Source: Synergistaceae bacterium (GTDB taxonomy: Bacteria; Synergistota; Synergistia; Synergistales; Synergistaceae). Taken from it: a stretch of DNA of 9,354 nucleotides. The stretch's first letter is position 1. Each line of letters starts with the position of its first letter. Below, one piece after another: positions 1 through 7,386 of this stretch. The stretch spans positions 1 to 9,354 of the forward strand of contig JAISQC010000047.1 of assembly GCA_031274465.1 (NCBI GenBank). The letters are read 5' to 3'. The notes beneath the pieces are model-generated. The model was not told the DNA's origin. It did not search any database and saw nothing but the letters and a program-made list of their open reading frames with translations. The position numbers and the translations under genes are program-made.

Positions 1-103
1 TAGGAACGGATATCATGGAGGCGATGCATGATGGCGCGTTGGTTTTGCGACATGTCCAAAACCGCAGGTTCGAGGTTGCGAGTTTCACCCACACCCGAGC
101 CGC

Positions 104-132
104 GAACCAATCCCCAGACATCTATTTATAAT
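104..132 (+). promoter_or_regulatory. Possible promoter of the DUF3160 operon
   Basis: A perfect TATAAT -10 box lies at 127-132 inside a locally AT-rich stretch (121-140) in an otherwise GC-rich region. The hexamer 17 bases upstream (104-109, GAACCA) is a poor -35 match, so the call rests almost wholly on the -10 box. Transcription would start near 139 and leave a leader of about 87 bases before the chosen ATG at 226. The first 100 bases of the window contain no gene or repeat I can support. Confidence 0.35.
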
Positions 133-173
133 TTCTTTCACCACGAGAATGAAAGGAAAAATTTACCGGAGGT

Positions 174-214
174 CAAGGAGGCCCTGCCTCCTTGCGGGGT
201 TTGGGGCAGGGGCC
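174..214 (+). promoter_or_regulatory. Leader with two mutually exclusive hairpins
   Basis: Bases 174-182 and 186-194 form a perfect 9-bp stem with a 3-base loop. This stem buries an AAGGAGG Shine-Dalgarno-like sequence at 175-181. Bases 180-190 can instead pair with 203-214: GGCCC with GGGCC, then TGCC with GGCA, with one bulged G. The two folds share 180-190 and cannot coexist. There is no T-run after either stem, so a simple intrinsic terminator is unlikely. The element sits between the possible promoter and the ATG at 226, where it could affect translation or transcript stability. No known riboswitch class is recognised. Pairings were read by eye and no folding energy was computed. Confidence 0.35.
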
Positions 215-225
215 CAAGAACTCGC

Positions 226-2907
226 ATGTGTTTTTGGAAAAGATTTCTCGGATTGTGTTTCCGGGCAGCTCTGTTTTTTCTGATATGCGCGGCGGCGTCC
301 CCGGGCCATGCTGCGGCGTCCGAAAGAGCTACCCACTGCGTGATCGACGAAGTCGCGCCGGTTCTGGACGAGGCGGGCGGAGAATACGAGCTGGAGGAGT
401 TTGACGTATACGGCGAGTCGGTTCAGGGGATCGCGGTCTATGGGAATCACGTCCCGACTAAACCCGTTTCGGGAGAATATGCCGACTCGTGGGTAGAGCT
501 GATCGACGCGGAGAGCGGCTCTTCGCTCGGTTTTATTGAAAAAGCCAGGATAGAGCCCCTGCCCGAATACTCCCCGCACGCCGCAATAGAATATATCGTG
601 CGCGCCGATGACCCGGACCTGTTGCTCCAGCCGGGCAAAACCGACGAAAAATACCGGCTGGCGAAGTATAATTTTCATCTGGTCAAGGGAGACATCGTGC
701 GCGCGTTCGGCGAATATCCCATGGATGGGGAAAAGTGGCTGTTGCTCGGGTTTACGACTTCCGTCGAGGATAGCGGTGACAGCGGGGTTGGCATGAGGTA
801 CGCGTGGGCCCGCGCGAGCGACATGGCGCCGATGGAGGATTACGCCCCTGACAATTCGAAGGCTGACGCGGCGTGGATTCCGCATCTGACGAGGGAAAAC
901 TACGAATACGAATCGCCGAAGTTCGAACGGGTTTCGGACGCGGCCAGATCGAGCATCGCGGGGCAGGGGTTTTATATCGACCTTCAGCCTCAGTATCCTG
1001 AATACATAATCGTAGACGAGATGACGGACCTCTACGCGAAAAGCGGCGAGTACGCGGCCGATTTCATAACGACGGATTTATTCCTGCACTCGTACCACCT
1101 GATATTCGACCGAATGCTTCAGAAACTCGAACTCGCGTATTTCTCGCCCAAACTCCGGGAATGTCTGAATGTCGCGCTGTCGGAGCTGGAGAAAGCGCGC
1201 CCGGCGCTCGTGTCCAGCGGACTGATGAGTTCTTACGAGACGGCCCGAGACATGTTTTCCATCCCCCTTGCTTTGCTCGGCGAGAAGCCGGGCGCCGGGC
1301 TGTCGGACAGGGCGTCATCCGAGATAGAGAAGATACTGGAGGCAAGCGGGGTAACGGAGTCGGAAATAACGGGAGCGACGGAGGATTACACGCAATACCG
1401 CCCAAGGGGGCATTATTCGGCGTGGCCGGGTCTGGAGAGCTATTTTCGGGCGATGTCGTTTCTTGGAAACGCCGGTTTCGCGCTGTTCGAAGATGACGGA
1501 CCTGCCATTCCCGAAAACGTGAGGGTCGCGTCTTTGATCTCCATGATCCTCGGCTCGGGCGAGTCTAAGTGGAGGTCGTTCGAGGCGCCCATCGACTTTT
1601 TGATGGGAACGCCCGACGATGTGGCCCCGGGCGCGCTGGCAGGTATCGTGCAAAACGGATTCGGCGGTTTGCCTGGCGTCAAAAGCCTTGCCGACGACAA
1701 AAAATTGGAGGCCGTGGCCGCCGAAATCCGCGGCGCGGTTTCATCTCCCCGCATTCAGGGCAGAAAGACGGGAAACATATCGAAAGCTGAGGAAGAATCC
1801 GCGCGCGTTCCCGAGTTCCGCATATCGGGCAAACGCTTCACGTTCGACGCGTATATATTCAACCAGCTCACCTCTCCCCGGGTCGGCACCGATGAAAACC
1901 CCCGCAATCTGCCGGAGGGCACGGACGTGATGGCGGTTCTCGGCTCGCGCGCCGCCGAAAATTTCTCGGCCCGGAACGACGCGGTCGAGTCTTACTCGGC
2001 CAACATGAGGGAACTTAAAAGCGAGTCGGATGAGTTTTTCAAAAACGACGCGACGGTTTACACCCTATGGCTCGATATGTTGAAAAAGGGCTTCGGCGGC
2101 TCCGGCTCGAAACAGTTCTTCTATAATTCAGGGGCGTGGCAGTGGAAGAAATTGATGACGGCCTCCGCGTCGTGGGCGGAGCTGAAACACGATTCTATCT
2201 TGTACTCGAAGCAGGGCGGGGCGGAGATGGGCGACGGAGGCTGGTATGCTGGGAAATTCGCCCCACCTTACCCACGGGGATATGTGGAGCCCGACCCGCA
2301 GGTCTTTGGGGCGATCATAGCGTCGATAGATCGCATATTGGCTTTTTTCGACGAATTTCAGCTCGAAGGCCGGGGGGGCTCGGAATACGAGGCCATGCTG
2401 GAGGAACTCGGAGGGTATGGCGGTGGCGGCGAGGAGTATACGGACAAGCTGAAAAAATTCAGGTCGCTCTGCCAGTCCGCTAAAAGCATCGCCGAAAAAG
2501 AGGTCGCGGAGTCTCCCCTGACGCTGGAAGATTATGGGGAGATAAAACGGATCGCCCGGTCTTTCACCGCGTCTCTCATCCTTCCGGGCGGGATGGAAAT
2601 CGACTACGGCGATTGGGAAAAACTGAGGATGTCAATCGTGGCAGACGTCGCGACCGACTTCCTTGAAATGCGCGCCCTTCACGTTGCAACTGGGGCGCCG
2701 CGCAAAATTTTCGTCTTCGCGAACGACAAATCGGGCGGGCCGAGGATCGCGCGCGGATACGCCTATTCGTATTACGAGTTTCCACGGCCTCTGGGCGACG
2801 GGCGCATGACCGACGAGGAATGGACGGAGATGGTCTACGACGAGGGGCGGGCGGACGAGCTGAAAGCCCTGCACCCCAAGTGGTACGGCGAGCTAGGGTT
2901 GAAATAG
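226..2907 (+). CDS. Secreted DUF3160 domain protein with N-terminal SH3-like region
   Basis: The product is 893 residues and its function is unknown. The frame is open back to 28, but the ATG at 226 is preferred because it starts a signal peptide: MCFWKR, a hydrophobic run to about residue 24, and an AXA-like cut after GHA near residue 29. No good Shine-Dalgarno supports this start. Residues about 38-114 and 122-206 look like two bacterial SH3-like modules (WVELID...GFIEK and WLLLGF...YAWARASDM); this is inference. The rest is DUF3160, with the family's blocks FITTDLFLHSYH (280-291), RFTFDAYIFNQL (537-548), GTDVMAVLGS (565-574), SWAELKHDSILY (649-660) and GYVEPDP (685-691), plus the closing YYEF...TDEEW block (about 849-866). 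The repeated Asp and His residues in these blocks could bind metal, but no activity is established to my knowledge. The protein should act outside the cytoplasmic membrane. Its stop lies nine bases before the next gene, so the two are probably co-transcribed. Confidence 0.88.
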   Translation: MCFWKRFLGLCFRAALFFLICAAASPGHAAASERATHCVIDEVAPVLDEAGGEYELEEFDVYGESVQGIAVYGNHVPTKPVSGEYADSWVELIDAESGSSLGFIEKARIEPLPEYSPHAAIEYIVRADDPDLLLQPGKTDEKYRLAKYNFHLVKGDIVRAFGEYPMDGEKWLLLGFTTSVEDSGDSGVGMRYAWARASDMAPMEDYAPDNSKADAAWIPHLTRENYEYESPKFERVSDAARSSIAGQGFYIDLQPQYPEYIIVDEMTDLYAKSGEYAADFITTDLFLHSYHLIFDRMLQKLELAYFSPKLRECLNVALSELEKARPALVSSGLMSSYETARDMFSIPLALLGEKPGAGLSDRASSEIEKILEASGVTESEITGATEDYTQYRPRGHYSAWPGLESYFRAMSFLGNAGFALFEDDGPAIPENVRVASLISMILGSGESKWRSFEAPIDFLMGTPDDVAPGALAGIVQNGFGGLPGVKSLADDKKLEAVAAEIRGAVSSPRIQGRKTGNISKAEEESARVPEFRISGKRFTFDAYIFNQLTSPRVGTDENPRNLPEGTDVMAVLGSRAAENFSARNDAVESYSANMRELKSESDEFFKNDATVYTLWLDMLKKGFGGSGSKQFFYNSGAWQWKKLMTASASWAELKHDSILYSKQGGAEMGDGGWYAGKFAPPYPRGYVEPDPQVFGAIIASIDRILAFFDEFQLEGRGGSEYEAMLEELGGYGGGGEEYTDKLKKFRSLCQSAKSIAEKEVAESPLTLEDYGEIKRIARSFTASLILPGGMEIDYGDWEKLRMSIVADVATDFLEMRALHVATGAPRKIFVFANDKSGGPRIARGYAYSYYEFPRPLGDGRMTDEEWTEMVYDEGRADELKALHPKWYGELGLK

Positions 2908-2916
2908 ACAGCGCCG

Positions 2917-4380
2917 ATGCGCGTGAGGCATATTAAATATTACATGTCGATGGGCGCTTTCATGTTCATTGGAGTGCCGCTCGTCGCTGATTTGAGCCTG
3001 TTTCTTGGGATGCTGGCCGGGGGGGTTCTGTCTCCCGTTTCGGTCGCGGTGGTAATTTTACTGCCCGTGCCCGTTGTCATGTCGCTGGCATGGCGGTTTT
3101 GCGTAAAGAGGCCTGATATTCCCGAGACGGCGCACTTGCGCCTCCTGCCAGCCTTTGCGGCGTTTTTTTATTACATGGCCGTGTGGATCGCCGCGTTCGG
3201 CCTGTCCGGGTATAACGCCGACAGCGGGGCGTTCGGCGTTTTCTACGCGATGGCCATGCCTTATTTCTTCGTCAACATCCTCTTATCGTTCGCAGGTGAG
3301 CTTTACTTCTTCCCCATCTTGCAGGCAGCGATATTGCTGGCAAATATCGCAATCCATCAGGCTGTGTGCGTTTTTTGCAAAAAAAGCGCGAGCGCGAACA
3401 AACATCTCCTGCATTGCGCGTGGCTGGCCATCCTGCTATGCGCGCTGTCGGGCTATCAATTCTACGACAGGAATTCGAACACCATTTTTGGCGCCCCGAT
3501 GGAGGACGGCATCGAGGACGAGGTCGATCTGGGCCGGTATCGGCCTTTCGACGAAGACAATCTGCTGGCGGTCCTCCCCGACGCGCCCGAGATCGAAATC
3601 GGCGGTGAGTACCCGATAATAGACGGGGCGACTGCGGCCTATCCCGTTTACGCCGCCGCCGCGCAGGCGGTTTACAGTGGCCTGGACGAGGATACGGTAG
3701 GGGATTACGTTCAATGCTCGAGAACCGCCGATGCTTACAACAGCCTCATTGACGGAGAGATCGATATCTTTTTCGGCGCGCAGCCGTCGAAACAGCAGGT
3801 CGAGGCCGCCCGCGCGAAAGGGGTGGAGTTCGAGCTGACCCCGATAGGCAAGGAAGCGTTCGTGTTTTTCGTAAACAGGGAAAACCCTGTGGGCGATCTG
3901 ACTATATGGCAGATACAGGACATTTACCAGAAAAAAATTCGCAATTGGGGCGAGCTTGGAGGGCGCAACGAAAAAATCACGCCTTTTCAGCGCCCAGACG
4001 GCTCGGGCAGTCAGACTGTCATGCTGGCGCGCGCGATGGGCGGAAAAAAATTGCCGCCGCCCCTGAGGGAGGAATACGCCGCCGATATGGGCGGCATGGT
4101 GAACAAGGTGGCCGTTTATCGAAATTACTCGTCCGCAATAGGGTATTCGTTCCGCTATTTCGTCGAAGGGATGAAGAAAAACAGCGGCGTCAAACTGATA
4201 GCGGTAGACGGTACGGCGCCCACCGTCCAAAACATAAAAAACGGCTCATATCCTTTTACCATAGACTTTTACGCCGTCACGGCCGGAACGCGAAACGAAA
4301 ACGCTCAAAAACTGATCGGCTGGCTGCTGTCGGGCCAAGGGCAGGATTTAATCGAGCGTTGCGGATGCGTCGGGCTGTAG
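2917..4380 (+). CDS. Polytopic membrane protein fused to a PstS-like substrate-binding domain
   Basis: The product is 487 residues. The first part has hydrophobic segments near 14-35, 38-57, 77-98, 106-127, 129-152 and 165-182, followed by a hydrophilic linker to about 228. Residues 229-487 resemble PstS-type phosphate-binding proteins (type 2 periplasmic fold). They show DGATAAYPVY (236-245), an NPVGDLTIWQIQDIY block (323-337), IRNWGELGG (341-349) and a ligand-loop-like RPDGSGSQT (359-367). A normal PstS is a free exported protein of about 300 residues. Here the domain is tethered, and no pstC, pstA or pstB lies in the window. Phosphate or another oxyanion is the likely ligand, but sensing is as plausible as transport. 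The start at 2917 has no clear ribosome site. Nine bases separate it from the DUF3160 stop, suggesting translational coupling. ATG codons at 2944 and 2950 are alternatives. The binding domain should face outward, which requires an odd number of membrane spans if the basic N-terminus is inside. Confidence 0.85.
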   Translation: MRVRHIKYYMSMGAFMFIGVPLVADLSLFLGMLAGGVLSPVSVAVVILLPVPVVMSLAWRFCVKRPDIPETAHLRLLPAFAAFFYYMAVWIAAFGLSGYNADSGAFGVFYAMAMPYFFVNILLSFAGELYFFPILQAAILLANIAIHQAVCVFCKKSASANKHLLHCAWLAILLCALSGYQFYDRNSNTIFGAPMEDGIEDEVDLGRYRPFDEDNLLAVLPDAPEIEIGGEYPIIDGATAAYPVYAAAAQAVYSGLDEDTVGDYVQCSRTADAYNSLIDGEIDIFFGAQPSKQQVEAARAKGVEFELTPIGKEAFVFFVNRENPVGDLTIWQIQDIYQKKIRNWGELGGRNEKITPFQRPDGSGSQTVMLARAMGGKKLPPPLREEYAADMGGMVNKVAVYRNYSSAIGYSFRYFVEGMKKNSGVKLIAVDGTAPTVQNIKNGSYPFTIDFYAVTAGTRNENAQKLIGWLLSGQGQDLIERCGCVGL

Positions 4381-4420
4381 CGGCCCCTTGCGATTGGGTC
4401 CGGGGAGGCTAGCCTGCGGC

Positions 4421-5326
4421 TCAGAACAGCAGTGCCATGGCGAGGATGTTCATGTGTTCCCGCGCGACGTCGAACGGCGTTTTGCCGTCCTCGTCCTTGG
4501 CTGTTTTGTCGGCGCCGGCATCCAGCAACATTTTAGACAGCTCGTAGTCGATGGCTGCCGCGACGTGCAGCGGGGTCCCCGCTTTGGATCTTCCGTTCGG
4601 GTCCGCCCCGGCGTCGAGCAGGAGCTTTATCAGCTCTGCGCGATTTTCGCGCGCTCTGCCCTGTTCCGCGAACGCGCCGAGCAGGGCCCACATCAGAGGG
4701 GGCATCCAATCAGACGTTTCGAGGTTGTCAAAGGAGGACGGCGGCGCGCTTGGCATCAACCGCATCGCTTTGGCCTTCAGCCCGCTCTTGTCGAGCGGGA
4801 TGTTTGGATCAGCCCCCGCGTCTAGGAGTTTTTTTGCGAGGGGGAGGGCGCAATCGTAGTACGGGCTGTTTGCCGCGTATCCCAGCGGGCACCATCCGAA
4901 TATATTGACGTAGTTCACGTCAGCCTTGTATTCGAGCATCAGGTCGAATATTTCCATCGAATCCTTTTTGCGCTGAGGCGTCGCGTTTGGGACGCTGCCG
5001 GCAGCCGCCCAGAATATCGACCATAGCAGCGGGGTCATGTCGTCGGCCGTCGCGAATTCCACGTCCGCCCCGTTTTCAAGAAGCATCCTCGCCATCCCCG
5101 GGTTCGCCAGCTTTATGGCTTCGAGCAGAGGCGTTTTCTCGCTCTCGCGCTCTTTTTTGTAGATTTTGTCGATCTCAAAGCCATCGCGAATGGCCAGCCT
5201 GACCCCGCCGATGTCGTTGGATTCTAGCATTTCGAAAAAACGCTCCGGTGATACCTCGGCGAACGCGGCATCGAAAGAAAACGCCAGCAGAAGCAACGCG
5301 ATGCAAGACAGTTTGATTGTTTTCAT
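4421..5326 (-). CDS. Exported ankyrin-repeat protein
   Basis: The product is 301 residues. The frame is open up to 5479, but the ATG at 5326 is chosen because a strong Shine-Dalgarno precedes it and it opens a signal peptide (MKTIKLS, hydrophobic 8-17, cleavage likely after AFA at 23). A degenerate first repeat lies near 26-55. Ankyrin units follow at about 64-91, 96-140, 144-176, 205-246 and 249-277, then a partial capping unit at 280-301. Their typical endings are visible: LLENGADVE, LLDAGADPN (twice) and LLDAGADK. The units near 96-140 and 205-246 carry insertions that lengthen the helices. Ankyrin repeats bind proteins, so a periplasmic or surface binding role is inferred, but the partner is unknown. 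No enzymatic domain is attached. The gene converges on the PstS-like gene across a 40-base gap with no convincing terminator. It diverges from dcd. Confidence 0.88.
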   Translation of the reverse strand: MKTIKLSCIALLLLAFSFDAAFAEVSPERFFEMLESNDIGGVRLAIRDGFEIDKIYKKERESEKTPLLEAIKLANPGMARMLLENGADVEFATADDMTPLLWSIFWAAAGSVPNATPQRKKDSMEIFDLMLEYKADVNYVNIFGWCPLGYAANSPYYDCALPLAKKLLDAGADPNIPLDKSGLKAKAMRLMPSAPPSSFDNLETSDWMPPLMWALLGAFAEQGRARENRAELIKLLLDAGADPNGRSKAGTPLHVAAAIDYELSKMLLDAGADKTAKDEDGKTPFDVAREHMNILAMALLF

Positions 5327-5335
5327 GCCGCCGCA

Positions 5336-5344
5336 CACCTCCTC
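5336..5344 (-). promoter_or_regulatory. Strong ribosome binding site of the ankyrin gene
   Basis: Read on the - strand this is GAGGAGGTG, a near-perfect Shine-Dalgarno, nine bases before the ATG at 5326. It fixes the start and excludes the 51-codon upstream extension of the open frame, which has no signal peptide or family similarity. Confidence 0.85.
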
Positions 5345-5457
5345 GCGCGAAGTAAAAAGCGATTCCCTGAACTTGCAGGTAAGACCCTGAGAGATCGCCT
5401 CGAATTCCGCCAATGCGCCTACTCCCTGCAAGAATTTTAATTTTCTTAAATTGAGTA

Positions 5458-5485
5458 TTGCCCATTGCGCGTGATTCATTATAAC
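5458..5485 (+). promoter_or_regulatory. Probable promoter of dcd
   Basis: TTGCCC (5458-5463, four of six matches to TTGACA) is separated by 16 bases from TATAAC (5480-5485, five of six matches to TATAAT). It lies in the AT-rich part of the 219-base divergent spacer. Transcription would begin near 5492 and give a leader of about 54 bases before the TTG start. No comparably good promoter for the ankyrin gene was found on the other strand. Confidence 0.5.
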
Positions 5486-5545
5486 ATAGCCGTGCGGTCG
5501 GGGAGCGAAGCGCGCGGGCCGCTTGAAAGCGGGGGATGGAGACCA

Positions 5546-6088
5546 TTGATTTTATCGGGCATGGAGATAGAAAAGCAAATAGAAAGCGGCAAAATATCGA
5601 TCACTCCGTTCGAAAAAAGGCTGATAAACCCCAATAGCTATAATTTACGGCTATACAACGAGCTTTTGACTTACGCCGACGATGTGCTGGATATGAAAAA
5701 ACCGCTTGGCACGAAACGGACGGAAATACCGCCAGACGGGCTTGTCCTGATGCCTGGGAGGTTATACCTGGGGCGCACGTTCGAGCACACCGCCACCGAT
5801 CATTTCGTCCCCATGCTCGAGGGCCGCTCTTCGATAGGGCGGTTGGGACTTTATATACACGTCACCGCAGGTTTTGGCGACGTCGGGTTTTCCGGCTACT
5901 GGACGCTTGAGATACAATGCGTCCATCCGGTTAAGATATATCCGATGGTCGAGATATGCCAGATTTACTATCATACTATAAAAGGCGAGTTCCGCAGGTA
6001 CGGAAACGGCAAATACCAGAACAACACCGATATTCAGCCGAGCATGTCGTACAGGGATTTTGAACGCGATGAGACTGGAGGCATATAA
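5546..6088 (+). CDS. dcd: dCTP deaminase, probably the bifunctional dUMP-forming type
   Basis: This enzyme deaminates dCTP in the cytoplasm. The dUMP-forming branch of the family also splits off pyrophosphate, giving dUMP for thymidylate synthesis and keeping dUTP low. The product is 180 residues. It starts at TTG, because the next residues (ILSGMEIEK) match the usual family opening MILSxxEI. A GGAG at 5538-5541 and a GGGGGA at 5531-5536 precede it, while the ATG at 5561 has no ribosome site and would remove the conserved opening. Seen motifs are NPNSYNLRL (28-36), the nucleotide-binding EGRSSIGRLGL (92-102), HVTAGFGDVGFSG (105-117) and TLEI (120-123) with the presumed catalytic Glu122. The TAGF segment resembles bifunctional enzymes; the dUTP-forming E. 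coli enzyme has TAHR there. The C-terminal SxKYQ-like lid appears as GNGKYQNN (153-160). The DUF2130 gene follows after two bases, so the two are co-transcribed. Confidence 0.93.
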   Translation: MILSGMEIEKQIESGKISITPFEKRLINPNSYNLRLYNELLTYADDVLDMKKPLGTKRTEIPPDGLVLMPGRLYLGRTFEHTATDHFVPMLEGRSSIGRLGLYIHVTAGFGDVGFSGYWTLEIQCVHPVKIYPMVEICQIYYHTIKGEFRRYGNGKYQNNTDIQPSMSYRDFERDETGGI

Positions 6089-6090
6089 TT

Positions 6091-7386
6091 ATGAATTCCG
6101 ATGCGGCACATTCGAAGGCCACTCCCGACCCGGTCATCACCTGCCCGAAATGCGGGGCGCAGGTCCGGCTGACCGAATCTCTCGCCGCTCCCATGATGGA
6201 AGTCATGAGGAAGCAGTTCGAAAAACGGCTGGAGGACAAAGAGCGCGAAATGTCCGAGCGCGAGGGGAAACTGCGGGAAAAGTCGCAGGAGATTGCGATC
6301 CGGGAGGGCGCGATTGACGAAAAGATCGCGTCGCAGGTAGCGGAGCGTCTCGACGCCGAGAGGAAAAAGCTCGCCGACAAAGAGGCCGAGAGGGCGCGCG
6401 CCGCCGTCGCAGACGAGATGGAAGAGCGCCGCCGCGAGATGGCGGAGATGTCCGAGCTGCTCAAATCGAGGACGGATAAATTGGAAGAAGCGCAAAAAGC
6501 GCAGGCCGAACTACTCAAGATGCAACGCGCATTGGAAGACCAGAAGCGCGAGATGGACCTGACGGTGCAGAAGGGGATATTGGACGGGCTTGGCGAGGTC
6601 CAGCAGAAGGCGCGCAAGGATGCGGAAGAAGCCCTCTCCCTCAAGATCTCCGAAAGCGAGCAGACCATCCAGTCCTTGCAAAAAACAATAGACGAATTGA
6701 AGCGCAAGGCCGACCAGGGGTCTCAGCAGCTTCAGGGCGAGGTGCAGGAGCTGCAGCTAGAGGAACGGCTGAAGCAGAAATTCGTATATGACCGGATCGC
6801 CCCGGTGCCTAAGGGGGAGCGGGGCGCCGATGTGCTGCAGCATGTCATAAACAACGGGCAGGATTGCGGCGTCATCCTGTGGGAGTCAAAGAGGACGAAG
6901 AGCTGGAGCGGGGCGTGGCTTGCAAAGCTGAGAACGGACCAGCGCGCGGCGAAAGCGGAAATAGCCGTGATAGAGACCCAAGCGATGCCGCCCGGGATCG
7001 AGGGCTTCGGCTTTCTGGACGGAATATGGGTCACGTCTCCGAAGAGCGCCGAGCCGGTGGCGTACGTCCTGCGCCACACGCTGATCGAGGTCAGCAACGC
7101 CCGCCTCGCCACGGAGGGCGTCAAGACAAAGACGGAACTGCTGTATCAATATCTGACTGGCCCCCACTTCAGGCAGAGGGTCGAAGCCATAGTCGAAGCG
7201 TTCTCCGTCATGAAGGAGGACCTCGACAAGGAGCGCAAGGCGATCATGAAGCAATGGTCGAAGCGCGAACAGCAGATAGAGAAAGTGATGCAGGCCACCG
7301 TCGGGATGTACGGAGACCTGCAGGGCATAGCCGGCCAGTCGCTTCAGGAAATAGACGGCATGAGCCTCATGGCGTTGGAGGAATGA
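6091..7386 (+). CDS. DUF2130 coiled-coil protein with a possible PD-(D/E)XK-like nuclease core
   Basis: The product is 431 residues and should be cytoplasmic, with no signal peptide or membrane segment. Residues 16-22 (ITCPKCG) hold one CxxC pair, half of a zinc ribbon. Residues about 38-230 are a long charged coiled coil rich in Glu, Lys and Arg. Residues about 222-345 are the DUF2130 core, with VPKGERGADVLQHV (239-252), CGVILWESKRTKSW (259-272), WLAKLRTDQRAAKAEIAV (276-293) and DGIWVT (310-315). Asp247, Glu265 and Lys267 fall in the D...ExK order of PD-(D/E)XK nucleases, so nuclease activity is a reasonable inference but unproven. A second helical tail follows (about 345-431). GGAGG at 6077-6081, nine bases before the ATG, overlaps the end of dcd and suggests coupling. 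Genes of this family are widespread and mostly uncharacterised. Its link to dcd could mean a DNA-related role or simple chance. Confidence 0.9.
   Translation: MNSDAAHSKATPDPVITCPKCGAQVRLTESLAAPMMEVMRKQFEKRLEDKEREMSEREGKLREKSQEIAIREGAIDEKIASQVAERLDAERKKLADKEAERARAAVADEMEERRREMAEMSELLKSRTDKLEEAQKAQAELLKMQRALEDQKREMDLTVQKGILDGLGEVQQKARKDAEEALSLKISESEQTIQSLQKTIDELKRKADQGSQQLQGEVQELQLEERLKQKFVYDRIAPVPKGERGADVLQHVINNGQDCGVILWESKRTKSWSGAWLAKLRTDQRAAKAEIAVIETQAMPPGIEGFGFLDGIWVTSPKSAEPVAYVLRHTLIEVSNARLATEGVKTKTELLYQYLTGPHFRQRVEAIVEAFSVMKEDLDKERKAIMKQWSKREQQIEKVMQATVGMYGDLQGIAGQSLQEIDGMSLMALEE

Noticed and set aside
55..110. tRNA-like stretch with GGTTCGAGG at 67-75
   Set aside because: The T-arm would need an oversized loop or a G-G mismatch, and no acceptor, D or anticodon stem can be completed on either strand.
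28..225. N-terminal extension of the DUF3160 frame by 66 codons
   Set aside because: It covers the promoter-like box and hairpin leader, has no family similarity, and would place the signal peptide internally.
192..404. 70-codon frame starting at TTG 10 bases after AAGGAGG
   Set aside because: It runs almost wholly inside the DUF3160 signal and N-terminal coding region in another frame, with an Arg/Gly-rich, shadow-like composition.
3436..4230. 264-codon antisense frame
   Set aside because: It lies opposite the PstS-like gene, has no recognisable motif, and is explained by GC-biased codon use on the real strand.
4381..4420. Terminator between the converging PstS-like and ankyrin genes
   Set aside because: Only a 10-base palindrome (4406-4415) and weak C-run/G-run pairing are seen, with no T-run on either strand.
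5976..6707. Ser-rich 243-codon antisense frame
   Set aside because: The Ser/Arg/Ala composition is the reverse reading of the Glu/Lys-rich coiled coil of DUF2130.
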